Source of the DNA: Patagioenas fasciata
Lineage: Eukaryota > Chordata > Aves > Columbiformes > Columbidae
NCBI RefSeq assembly: GCF_037038585.1
Contig: NC_092520.1
Coordinates: forward strand, 118,899,001 to 118,963,000
Reading direction: 5' to 3'
DNA length: 64,000 nt
Every line of letters starts with the position of its first letter. Positions within the stretch are counted from its first letter, which is position 1. The notes below the pieces were generated by a model. The model was given only the letters and a program-made list of their open reading frames with translations. It was not told the origin of the DNA and ran no database searches. Shown here in pieces: positions 21,097 through 33,900 of this stretch. A program made the translations under genes and the position numbers.

Positions 21097-21989
21097 TCAC
21101 CTTTGTACAGAACCGTGAGAAATCATATTCTTTTTGTTCCTATTGTGACAATCTCTTCCAAAGTCCTTATTTGGGCTTTCTCTCTCCGAGCTACTTCGTC
21201 TTAACCTCACTTGCTCTTTGTTTTCATCGCTTTCTGCTTCAGAGTCACTCAGCTCTAAGTCAGGACAGTACCCGTCGTTGTCCTGGTATGGAGCACCTTC
21301 AAGCGTCTGCTTGCTCCACAAGCGATCTTTTGTTGCGAGTCTTCTCGTTGGCTTTTCACAGCACCGGAGATCTTCCGTGGTCCTCACCAGACTATTGGTA
21401 GCCTCTTTAAAGGACCGGCTAAAATGTTCCATGGTAGATTTTCTGAAGCCGCTTTGGCTGGCCAAGTGAGCTGTGAGCACGGACTCTTGTTCGTAGGGCG
21501 TCTGGCTCGAACTGTCTCTCTGGCTCACATCTCCAGCCCTGCCCATCAGACCGTTGGACTTGGCCACCAGCCTCAAGTTCTCCTGCTGCACCCGCCCGTT
21601 CCCAATGGAAGACTGTCCATGCAAAGCAGCCTGGAGCGCCAAGGGCTTCCCGGACGGCTGACCCCGGTGAAACTCCGGCATCTGTGTGGGGCCAGGATCC
21701 TTGGCCTCACTCCGAGGCTTGCCAATCCCTGCCAGCAACCCGTTACTTCTGCTGTCATGCTGATACCTGGAGTAAGACTTTGCTTTAATTTCAAACGCTT
21801 CCTTTGACATGGGCACGCTCCGTTTGCTGTAAACAGTGCTGTTGTTGTCAGGAGAGAGCGGTCTGTTGCCAGGCTTCAGCGAGTTATTTTTGCAATCTCC
21901 TAGTGCTGATTTGGGCATTTTTAACTTCAGGGTGATCCTGGGAGGTGGGTAGAACAGTGTGTTCTCTAGTGCACTTGTCAGGGTATGGC
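21097..21989 (-). CDS. JADE3: JADE3 last coding exon, C-terminal tail (residues 524-820)
   Basis: The acceptor TTTCTCCTGTAG is at 21991-21990. Coding runs to TGA at 21099-21097. It begins [17 protein letters not shown] and [11 protein letters not shown], followed by a low-complexity, serine/basic tail expected to be disordered. Conserved islands are [31 protein letters not shown] and [19 protein letters not shown]. The open frame extends upstream of the acceptor, but that part is intron. Confidence 0.96.
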
Positions 21990-24900
21990 CTACAGGAGAA
22001 AGAGATGAGGGGGCAGAAGAAAAAAAGGCTTTATTAAAAGAAGGCAGTTGTTTTGTTATCTGTAGCAAGTTTTATAGTCCATTAGAAGATCACTCAACAG
22101 TAAGAAGCATTTGCAAACAATTAGCGTGAAATTATTTTAGGACATTAAAGAAGTTGGAATAATGAAAACTGCTCCAAATTATCCACCATTTCAGAATTTA
22201 GGTAAGCATGTTAGCATTTCCATTAAAAACAACAATGTGCCCTTTTTACAGGGCTTTAAGCCAGTGAATTGAACCAGCTTTGAGATATGACTGAAGTAGT
22301 TCCAAAGCAGCTATAAAAAAGGTTCATATTCAGTTTTGGATGGAGAAAAAACAATGCTTCAAACTGAGTTTCAGTTTGGACTTAGTTCAACCCTCTCTGC
22401 TTTCTACTATAAAATTCTCTATGCTTTAGAAGTCTTTTCACCCCAAGATATTACTCTTTATAATACCATATGCATATAGTATCATTGCGAAGTAGCTATG
22501 AAGCTATTCTAATAAGCATCAAAAAAGCACTTTGTGTTTGTAAAGAGGTAAAACAAATTTAACAGACATTTCTAATAAAATGCATTTACACAAACCGAAG
22601 CGCTTTAGAGTACTGCTGTATCCACAAAGTACTAGTTTGATTTAAAACAGTTTAGAAAAAACATCTTGTTGGTACTAATGAAACCTATCCATGTTCCAGG
22701 GGTAGATAAAAAAAAAGCACAAAGAATTCACTCTGAATTGGTCATGAAAGACATAATATATATCTTGAAAGAACAAAGAGATCTTAATATCACATTGAAG
22801 AAATTGCTGCCTTCTCTAGGAAAAAAAAAAGTAATTGCACTGTAATATACACTCCTCCTCTTTCTAGTGTTGTCTTCCTTATTTTAAGACAGTCGCTATA
22901 AAAATCAAGGGTAGAAGTGGGTTTTGAGACATCAGCATTTCTAACCAGTTACTGCTCACTATTAAAATCCAGAGTACTTAAACTCTGATTGAAGGAAGGA
23001 GAGTAACTGCAGATGGCAGGCTAAGAAACGCCTCTTTGTGCTGCTCATCAATCATGCAAGGCAACAACAGACGATTCCTATCAGTCACTCTTCTCTTTTG
23101 CCTGAAGGAATGACTACTGACAGCAAACAAAAACCCTTCTCAGCTGGAGAGACAAGCAGCAGCGCAGAGCTTGCTGTGGGGAAACGGTACCAGAAGCCAC
23201 GGAAGCGAAAAACTTGAGATGACCAGCGGCTCGTTTCTGCTATCTGGATGCCAAAGGGATTGATAAGTAAGAGACATTTACCAGAAACAGCCATAAAACA
23301 AATAAATACCCAAGTAAATATTTTAAGAGATTAAAGCACTTTGTGTGTGTTGCTACTTCGGCTGTGTACTTGAAAAATTTAAGGCCGATCTACAATGTTA
23401 AAAACGCTAAGCAGGAACATAAAGAGAACACACTTTTTACTTTAAACTTAGATAGAATTTATAAATATTTTACATTTATATGATTACCTGCAGCAATTTC
23501 CTGATTAATGAGCTGGACTTGCAAATTGAAGACCTGTTCATGTACTTTACTGTGAGACAACTTCAGTTTCTCTCTCCTGCTTACCATGTAGCAGAGATTT
23601 CTTACCTAAGGAGGAACAACAGGAGACTTAAAAGGCAATAAGAAAATAAACCCTGACATAGTTAAAAAAAGGTGCATTAACAACAGAATTAAAACAACAT
23701 TATGTGCAAAATCCCTTGGTAATGTTTTGTGAATATTACTGAACATACATAACTATGAATGAAAAAAAAAGGATTTTTTTTTAATTGTCAGTTTAATGAA
23801 TGCCTTGAGTATATTCTGCAAGACAGCAGAATATATTTTCATCTGTAGGAACAGAGAACGAACACAAAATTCCAGGCAAAAGAAAAGCAAGTAATTTCTA
23901 AGACTTGCTTGTCTGTAAGCCTGCTTCCAATACGTATGATGCAGGGGATGTTACTGCAGGCAGTACTGAATTCTCCCAGAATTTCCCAGCAAAGTGTTTC
24001 ATTGAATGATTTTTAGCAGCTAAACTATGGTTGTTTCCCCTAAAATTACGGCAACATTATAAAGTAACACTTTTTACAAAGGTAACCAAGAGAGCTAGCT
24101 GGTTTGGACCAAAACTAACATGCAGATCAACTCTGAAAGAGCACTCTGGCTTCTTGCACAAAGTATGCATGTTGGCTGACTCACTTAGCAGTTTACTTTC
24201 TGACTACATTGCATTGACCCATGAGGTTCAACAAGGCCAAGTGCCAGGTCCTGCACCTGGGTCAGGGCAGCCCCCGGTATCAATACAGGCTGGGGGATGA
24301 AGGGATTGAGAGCAGCCCTGCTGAGAAGGACTTGGGGGTAAAAGGGGATGAAAGATTTGACACAGTCTGGCAATGGGGCTGGTCTACATGACCTTTAAAG
24401 GTCTCTTCCAACCCAAACCGTTCTGTGAGTCTATGGTTCTACAACTCAGTTCCACATAATTCTGTTTTCACTATTGGTTTGAAATAACAACAATATTTCC
24501 ACCTTATGTAATGAGAACAGAAGAGGCACTGAAAGTTCTTGATAAACACTTAAAAGAACTTTTAGAACACAGACACAGCATAGGGGCTGGTTGAAAGACA
24601 TTTGCCAAGCATAATTCCCACAGCACTCAAGTCCATCTGTTCAGAACTGGAACCTCTCTCCCCATAAAGGAAATTCCAAGATTTCCAAAAATCTTGTGGC
24701 ACAGGAAATTCAGACATTTTGAGACAGCTGTTTCAAAGTATACAGTAAAGAATCACAGATTAATTTAGCTTGGAAAAGACCTATAAGATTATCGAGTCCT
24801 ACTATAAACCTAAGATTGCCAAGTCCATCACTAAACCATGTCCCTAAGAACGTCATCTACACATCTTTTAAACACCTCCAGGGATGCTGACTCCACCACT

Positions 24901-27900
24901 TTCCAGGACAGCCTGTTCCAATGCCTGACAACCCTTACCATGAAGAAGTTCTTCCTAATATCCAATCTAAACCTCCCCTGGTACAATCTGAGGCCATTTT
25001 CTCTCATCCTATCACTTGTTACCTGGGAGAAGAGACCAACCCCCTCCATGCTACAACCTCCCTTCAGGTGCTTGCAGAGAGTGATAAGGTCTCCCCTCAG
25101 CCTCCTTTTCTCCAGGCTAAGCAGCCTCAATTCCCTCAACTGTTTCTCATCAGACTTGTGCTCTAGCATCCTCACCAGCTACATCGCCCTTCTCTGAACC
25201 CTCTCCAGCAACTCTATGTCTTTCTTGCAGTGAGGGGCCCAAAACTGAGCACAGTATTCAAGGTGCGGCCTCACCAGTGCTGAGTACAGTGGCACAATCA
25301 CTTCTCTGGTCCTGCTGACCCCACTATTCCTGATACAAGCCATGATGCTGTTGGCCTTTTTGGCCGCCTGGGCACACTGCTGGGTCATGTTCAGCTGGCT
25401 GTCAATCAACACCCCCAGGTCTTTTCCACCAGGCAGCTTTATAGCCCCTCTTCCCTGAGTCTGTAGTGCTGCATGGGGTTGTTACATACCTCCACTCCAA
25501 ATAAATACATGAATTTTAATAAAATTTGATACAAATCAAGCACTCATCAATCAAAATCAAAAAGCTTGAAATGGCTTACTGAAAGAAAAATTCAACCAAA
25601 ATACCAGACCTCAATTTGAGCCATGTTATGGTCTTTTTTTTTTCTAAATAAGGATCTATATCCAAACATGTCCCGGAAAAGGAGATCTGAGCTTGATTAT
25701 GACTAGATTCAAGGCAACAGTTAGACTGACAAGTGCAAATCTCAGCTCTAACACTCATCACCCTTATTTTCATTCTGTTCTCTCCTGAATATTGTTTTCT
25801 CTTTTCTTACAACATTATTTTCTCTCCCCTGTTTTTCCCTCCCCTCTTCTCCAATGTCTCACTTCCGTATCACATTTAGCACACCTACTTTTTTTTTTTA
25901 ATTACATTTTTTTACATAGCTGCTGGAAAAAGGCATGATGTATGCCTTCCTAAGAAATTCCCACTCTGTATTTTGCTGAAGGACTCCATCTTTTTGCACT
26001 ATCAGCTAGTTGGCAATCTGATAAGAACCCCTGACAGGAAGATAATTTCCTTTTCCTCCTCAGTAAAGCCACAAGCAGTGGCAGACCCAGTGGGTTATTT
26101 TCAGACCACTAAAACCAACCCGTAGCACGTAGAGCAGCTACGTGCAGTGAAAGCATCTAGGTCAACAGGGCAACAAGCGATTCAGCCTGCCTGCTACCTG
26201 GCACACTAGCGTGCTGGTGAGGAAGAGAGGTGAGTAAGACTCCTGAATCAGATGTGGCATGAGCAGAGGCCAGCATTCTTCTTCTGCGTGCATGGAGCCA
26301 AAAAGTCACCATGGAAGTTAACCAGCTAGGGCTTCACCTACTTGATTTCAAACAATGAGGGTGAGAAGCTCTGCTTCAATATCTTTTTAGGATTCCCTAA
26401 AAGCTTAACACACATGCACCAAAGAATACTTACTGCTTTACCTACGTAACTTGATTTTTCCCATCCCAGAAATGGCTAGTATTTAACATTCTATCATAAC
26501 TGTTACAAAACACTTTTTGAAGTACAAATCAAGAGTCCCTCTATCCCGAGAAAGGAGGTGGAAGATTAAGAATTTGTTAAGCCTGCCCCATTCTTTCACT
26601 GCTTACACTTACGTTTGGTTAACAAAAGTAACAACTTTTGTTGCTGAATCTGTATCACTAGTAACTACTACAGCTAGGTCAAATAAATTTACTCAACTTT
26701 TTTGAACAAGTACTCAATTGAAGTTAAAATCGGACAGTCAATTAGTAAATGCCTCAAGTGTGCATAGAAACTTCCATCTTAAAACACATAAAGGAATAAA
26801 CTCTAAGCAAGTCAGAACGCACTCCTTTCACATCGAATCCCCCACTGGACTGAGAAAGAACAGTTCCTCAAAGTCTCTGTAGTGGGCAATGCAGCATACC
26901 AAAAGACTAGAGCTGAACGCCTTACTTTTAAAAATTATTATTTTTTAAAAAAAATCACCTCCCTGTGCTTCCCCTATTCCCACTTTCATAATGACCAAGG
27001 ACCTTGCTCACCCGCAAATAGTTTTTCAAAACTTCACCAGTTAAACTCTTACCCTTTCTAGGTCCTGCCTCAAATGCATGAACATCCTCATGCGAGTATG
27101 AATACTATCTTCTTTTGGCTGCACCAAGCCATTTTCTTCATCCTCCTTGGGAGGAAACAATGGTTTGTTAAAGTTACTTTTTCGCTTTAATTTCCAGTAA
27201 TTGTAGATGAAGTCTACGGCAAGTTTAGGAAGGCCCAGTTCTGCTGCAACATCCTCCACCTTAACTAGTGAGTAAAACTCTTCTTCCAGCTCTCGGAGTT
27301 TCTGGGCTCGCAAACTGGTTTTCTCACTCTCCGTTTGCTTCTGGTCTGACATGGTCTTGGGGTGCTCATCAACATCAGGCAGTGAATTCTGTTTGTTCTT
27401 GCTGTGCTTTAGACAATATGACTTAAACTTGACCTCATCCCCGTCATCCAGGATAGTCTTCATCTCTAAGCTATGCTCAAAGGCACAGGTGACATGAAAG
27501 GCAGTGATACAGCTTTTCACAGAGCACTACAGACAAAACAGAACAAAATACCTCAGTGACAAACCGTAGCAACAACACCCCCCAAAAAGGACAGAATTAT
27601 CCTAGTTACATGAAAGTCCATCCCTACAAAAACGTATTTCCCAAGTACCCTTAAAAATATCTGCTGATCTCTTTGAAGATGGTATCACTCAATTTAGTGT
27701 TTTCTCATTTGTGAACAGTGTTCAACAGAAGAATCTTTCTATCTATCTCTGGCCCACGTAGCAGCAGTCCTTACACATCTCAGCCTTACTCAAAAGAAGG
27801 CAACTGACCCCTAAATTTCTGTGTAAGTGTACTAAATTGATAGCAACCCGCTATGAAGAAGTAGGCATCTATCCAATGGTCACCTGCATTGTAAAGCATC

Positions 27901-30900
27901 TATGAACACAGGAAGAACAAAATGCAAAACCAAAATTGCCCAGCTCACATAGACACAAGAGTTACCACAGGACAAGTACATACCTGAATGCAAGCACCAG
28001 TTTTCAGTTTGCATAAACTACACACTAGGGCCCATCGACTTGGGGGAATGTGAGACACCTTTGTGATTGGCTCCATCCTTTCCGGGCAAGCAATGCTAAC
28101 CTATAAAAAAAAAAACCAGCATGGAAAGCAGTTATCGAGGCAATGAAAACAAGTTCTCCGTTAATACCAAAAGAAATGTGACCACACATTTATCTCAGTG
28201 AGATCTCCACGTGCTCTTACTTCTTAGCAAGGGACTTTAAAAGAACCCACATGAAAACAATATTGTGGAATACTACTAGTTTAACCTAGTGGCTAGAAGT
28301 TGCAATTCTTCAAAACACTTCAGGCATCTACAGCATGCCTTGTCATGAAACAGCTGCAGTAAATGATGCTTAAGTTTATTTTCTTTCCATTCTGGTGTTG
28401 TTTATTTTTTGTGTGTGTGTTGCTTTGGGTTTGTGTCTGTGTGTTTTTTTGGTTGGTTGGGGTTTTTCTGTTTGGTTGGTTTGGTTTTGTTTTTCTGTGC
28501 TGCTTTAACAGGTCTAACTTAAAAACTACCACAATACAAGTTCCTCAGAACAAAATAAGAACACTTACTCATACTTACCTGAAAAGTTCCTTCTTTAAGA
28601 TCCACAGATCTGCTACAATAGCTACTTCTGCCAGCTCACAATTTGGGGCAGAACCAGATCTGTCAGTCAGCAGCCAGGGAAAGCATCGCTTCCCAGCTCT
28701 GCCTCTCCACTGAGTGCTCCCAATGCAAGAGGTGATTCTAATACAGTTTCCTAACTACAGATTGTCTCAAGTGTAATTTGAGAAAGAATACAACAAACTT
28801 CTCTTACTGCAAAGCACAGTATATTCTCTTGTGCCAGTTTTCACATACTTAAGTCTGGATGATACATTTGCTGCTGGTAGACCAAATTATGGATATTAAT
28901 ACTAAAAGAAAAAATTCAGATAAGCACAGGATACCTTTTCCTATTATTTGTTATGCTAAAGTCCACACGTCCATTGTGCCAGAGATTTCTCAGCTGCCTG
29001 TTGTCCACACCAAGAAACAAGGACTATCCTCCATAATGTGGACACCAGGACAAATGATCTCTGTAGACATCCCTGAGCCACTCTTGACAGACAGGATTTA
29101 TTCAAGGGCAGCAACAAAAAGCTGGTCAGCTCTGAATGACCAACATGCAGAACTGGGCCAGTATGAGAACCACAGACAGCAGAAGATTTCAGTGACGTAA
29201 CTGTTCTGTCTCAAGAACACCAGTCTCCAAAAGCTTGGATTTTTATGCTTACACAGCACTTCCTGAATTTAGCAGTTGTGTGCTTTGGAGAGCTACCTGC
29301 CTGAAACTGAAATACAATGCTGATTCTAGCCAGGAAGATCTCCATGCTTTCTATGAACAATTCACCTGAACACAGCAGACCTGTATTTCCAGAGGTGGGA
29401 TACATGCCTCTTCTCAAAGGGGTCAGATGTAAGAATTCAAAGAAAGAAGGTTCGCCTTGGTCACGCCTCTGTGAGGCCCGAAGAAAAGCTGATTCCGTAA
29501 GAAATCAGTTAAGGCTAATATTTGAACAAGCTTTTTTTTTTTTTTTTTTTCCCCTAGAAAAGTTTAAGAGCACTATGCTACAGTAGTTTCCATAGATTAC
29601 CTTCATAATAAGACTCTCCTAGGGAAATCCAGTTTTAAAGAGGTAGTTTAACATGTGATAATTAAACCGTTGACTTTACAAGAGCCAGCAGCCTAAGCTG
29701 AATTTCCTAGTTTCCCTTTTGGGGTACATCCACAATCACTTGATGCACATATTCATTTTTAAACCTGCTTAGTCCCTGAGTAGGTAAGGCTTTACTTCAG
29801 CAGACCTCCTCTGTGAGGTAGACTTATCCAAAGATGATAGTGCTATCAAGACTGAGGGTCGTAATTGCTACGTTCAAGCTGAGTATTTTTGCTACTCCCT
29901 TCTTATCATTGCATAGCTCTAGGGATCATTTAAGTAAGTGGAAAATACAGCTTTGCAAGACATTACTTGGTTCATCATTCCCACATTTAAAAAAGTTCAC
30001 CAGCAGTTCATGAATTAATGACATAAATTGACTCTACTAAGATTTATATTTGTCATAGTATTTCACCCTCTGGTCCCTTAAATGCAAGCCACATCTTCTG
30101 CAATATACTGAAGTTAACCTGCTGCATGGCATTTCCAGAAGTCTTCATCAAGAAGATGCTTCAGAGATGGTCCAGGTTTTACCAGACAAGAAGGAGAATA
30201 GGCAGGTAATATGTGATGTCCTCATCAGGTAGGGATGACGAACAATTTAATCTGATGTGGCCTGCCTATAAATCGGTGGGAAGGTGACAAAGCTGTCCTT
30301 GAAACATTTGAATGTTTCCACAAAATAACGTCCAGTGTTCTTAAATATGATCAAATGTCACTTTCTTGCTTCCAAAATGAAACAGCCTTTCATTAGCCTA
30401 ACGTGACCTCGCTCAAAACAGAGCCGGTTACAAGTTGCACAGGTATTTCTGAAACAATACCATACAAAGATTGACCGCAATTCTCATCCCAGTTACTGCT
30501 ACACTGAAAGCCGACTTCTTTTGGGAATTAATGGATTCTATCAACTTGTCATGTTGTCTATATTCCTTTCAAAATAAAACAGAATCTTCAGTGATTACCT
30601 TATGGACACTGTGTAGTACCAGCTTTCTACCACGCTTCCCAGCAGGAGCTGGGAACTGACACAGACCTTCTCTCCCTGCTCCTCTCTGCCCCTCTCAGTG
30701 CTCTCCCTGCTCCTTCCCAGAGGGGACTCACAAGGTCAGGAAACATTTATGTTGGAAATACTGTCCATTCTGCTTGTAACACTGTCTGTTTATATTACCC
30801 CACTTTGTAAAAGCACAAAGCAGCACTCACAGAGTCAGGTGCTGTTTATTTATACTGGCCTCATGCTGCCTGTATGTTTCTGATATTCAAAGAATCAAGA

Positions 30901-33900
30901 CAAAGTCTGTTTGAACTTTGCTGCTCACAAGGGATCCAGAGAGCAAAGAGGTCAACCTTTTAATTCCCCAAAACCTCCTGTCCCAAGGCAGAAATGATCC
31001 ATCTGCTGTAACATGCAGATATTTTGTCTGTTAGTTCTTCACCCTGTATCAGGTTACATTTTGACTGCTGCGCTCTGAAGAAATTTAGGGGTGGGAGAGG
31101 GTGAAAACAAGAGGCTGCTGAAGCCTGTTCTCTGTGACCGTTGTGCACATGAGCTGCCATTTTGATTGTCATCCTGCTGTTTCCTCTGTTAACTTGCCAC
31201 CAGCAGCTGCAGAAGGATGGGAAGGGAAGCCACAGAGAGTCAATTTGATACCCTTCCAGTTGTAGCATGGAGAAATAACCTTCTGCTTCAGCTAACACCA
31301 CACTGATTGAGGGAGGACACAACAGTAATGGGTTAGCTAAGGCAGAGAAGGACCTTGAATTTCAGAACAGGTTGATGTAAGTTTTCTGGCCTCAGTGTCT
31401 CCTTTTCTTTAAAAAAAAAAAAAATCTTTTAAGAAAATGTGAAAGAGACTACACCTTAATACTAAGAGATGATAAAGGCAGAAGAATAAAAGGATATATA
31501 CCAATGATGAGTATGCTTCAGAAAGTAAAAATCTTCAAATGGCCCAATCACAAGAAAGCCTTTTGACAGCATTAGCTCACAAGGAAGGAAGAAAGAACAT
31601 TTTAAGACAGTGTTGAGAGAGTTAATGAAGGAAAATACCTGGTGAAATTGCCTGCAACAATGCTAGCCTATACTTGATGACTCACGAAGTCCCTCTTTGA
31701 AACTTTCACCACAAAGGACAGACATGTTTATGGCCCATTCCTCTCTCTATTCTGCCTTGCTCCATTTTGTTAGGGCCACAAGAGGAAATGGCAGTGAGTT
31801 TACTATTCATCTCTTTCTTTTTGGGGAGTTTCAGTGTGTTGCTAGCTCAGGGAGAAGAAAATTAGGTATGTGAGAATACACATTCTCCCCTAAAGTATCC
31901 ATCCCCAGGTCTTCAAACTCCGGGCCTTTCTTGTCACCTGCAACATGTAAGGCCATGGTGACTCTCCAGACAGGAACTGACACACCATTTTAGCAGAGAT
32001 TCCCAAAGGTTTCTCTGGTGACTGAATTGTTTCACAAGTGACAACGCAGGAGACCAAGAGAGAATGGATTCAAGAGGCACTTCCTGCCCCTACTGGAGGT
32101 GCCACCTCCTCTCTGTGCCTGACAAACTTGGCATTGGTGTGGAGGGGAGGAGGTGCCCAAGGCCTGGAGCCACAGAAGGGCTGGGGGAGCAGCCAGATTC
32201 CAGGTCTCCCACCTAGGTGCTTCCCCAGTGGCTTCTCTCCCCCAGCCAGAGGGATGTGGGCAGGTGGACAGGCAGCATGTGCTCCCTGTCCTGCCATCAC
32301 CTGCTTCCCAAACCTGCTGGTTCCTCTTCTGCTGGCAAGAACATCAAGGCAGCCACACGCAGAACAGACCTCTTAGGAAAACCAGAAAAACAAGTGCAGG
32401 TGGTTATTTTTTTCCCCTCAACTCCTCTCTCCTTAAAGGTGAACAAGATGCCAGGAACTATAGAATCTTAGAATCATTTCAGTTGGAAGATCAAGATCAT
32501 GAAGTCCAACCATAACCTAATTCTAGCACTAAATAATTTCCCTAAGAACCTTGTTCTAAATGCCTTTTAAACATCTCCAGGGATGGTGACTCCACCACTT
32601 CCCTGGGCAGCCTGTTCCAATGCCTGGCAGTCCTTTCTGTGAAGAAACTTTTCCTAATATCCAATCTAACCCCCCCCCCACCCAGCACAACAGGCATGGA
32701 AAGGAAACCACAAAGATAACCTCCTTGAAAAGCAGATATATGCCTGAGACAGAGCTAGGAATTACACACTGCATCTGGTTGCTATGTCAAAAAAAAAAAA
32801 AAAAAAAACAGAGAATCTTAACATATTCCTCAATGTTTTCCAAATGTGAGGCGTGGCTGCACTTGGGAGCAGAAGGTTCAGAAAACAAGGCATCCATCCA
32901 CCTTATGTCATGGAGCCAAAACAATCTGGCTACAGAATCACAGAATGCTAGGGATTGGAAGGGACCTCAAAAGATCATCCAGTCCAATACCCCTGTCGGA
33001 GCAGGAACACCTAGATGAGGTTACACAGGAAGGTGTCCAGGCAGGTTCTGAATGTCTCCAGAGTGGGAGACTCCACAACCTCCCTGGGCAGCCTGTTCCA
33101 GTGCTCTGTCACCATCTCACATTAAACCATCCACCATAACGGATTTGTGGATCTTACCAGAAAGGAAACAGAAATATTCCAAGGACAAAATTAAACACAA
33201 GCCCTACCTACACAAGAGTGAACATTCAGATTTACTCAATTCTACTGTGATGCTAAACTTGATTCAAAAATGCAGGAAGAAGTGTGAAGCTTCTTTATGA
33301 AACTCTCCATATATGGATGTACAGGTATATCAAAAAAGCCTTTAATTAAAAATATAATGTAGAAGATAAAAAGCCTCCATCTCCTCACCATTCAGAAAAA
33401 ACTTGGTTAAATTAAAAAAAAATACTTTAACTACAAATCTTAGAATCCATCATATACAAATAAAGCAAAGAGGGGGAACTTCGGAAAAAAAAAAAAAAAA
33501 AAAGGTGTGAATTCATGCATATTATACACCTAAATGAGCACACAAATTGACCAGAAAATAAGAGAGACTATGAAGCTGCTGCTGTACAGTGACCATTAGC
33601 TTACATCAGTAACCTTTTCTAGCAGGTCACTCAGATACCATAATGACACCAAGAAGTGATTGCTAAGTAAATGGAGAGGACGAAGTGATTAATTAATGGA
33701 GCATAAGCTAGACTCTCTCCCACTCTCCTCACAGACTGTGCAGACTCATCAGAATAAAGCCCAGTATTAAGCCAGACAGATACCTTAAATCATGAGAACA
33801 TAGAAAGGCAGACAATGGAAAAAGGAGGATAGAGAGGAGTCTACGATACAAAAGAAAGAGGCAGAAATCAGGTTTTACCTCTGGAATCCAGAGGGCACAG

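Larger units (their letters stand above)
28101..32458. other. JADE3: JADE3 intron, 28.1-32.5 kb
   Basis: Long unique intron with a G/T-rich tract (28400-28496) and a poly-T (29531-29554). 32040-32340 is GC-rich with ORFs on both strands that look like shadows. No exon with family support was found. Confidence 0.7.

Noticed and set aside
24831..25412. ORFs with reverse-transcriptase-like words
   Set aside because: These are pieces of the CR1 fragment at 24749-25484, broken by frameshifts, not a host gene.
32038..32515. Several 76-120 codon ORFs on both strands
   Set aside because: A GC-rich intron patch with overlapping frames on both strands and no recognisable domain or splice support.
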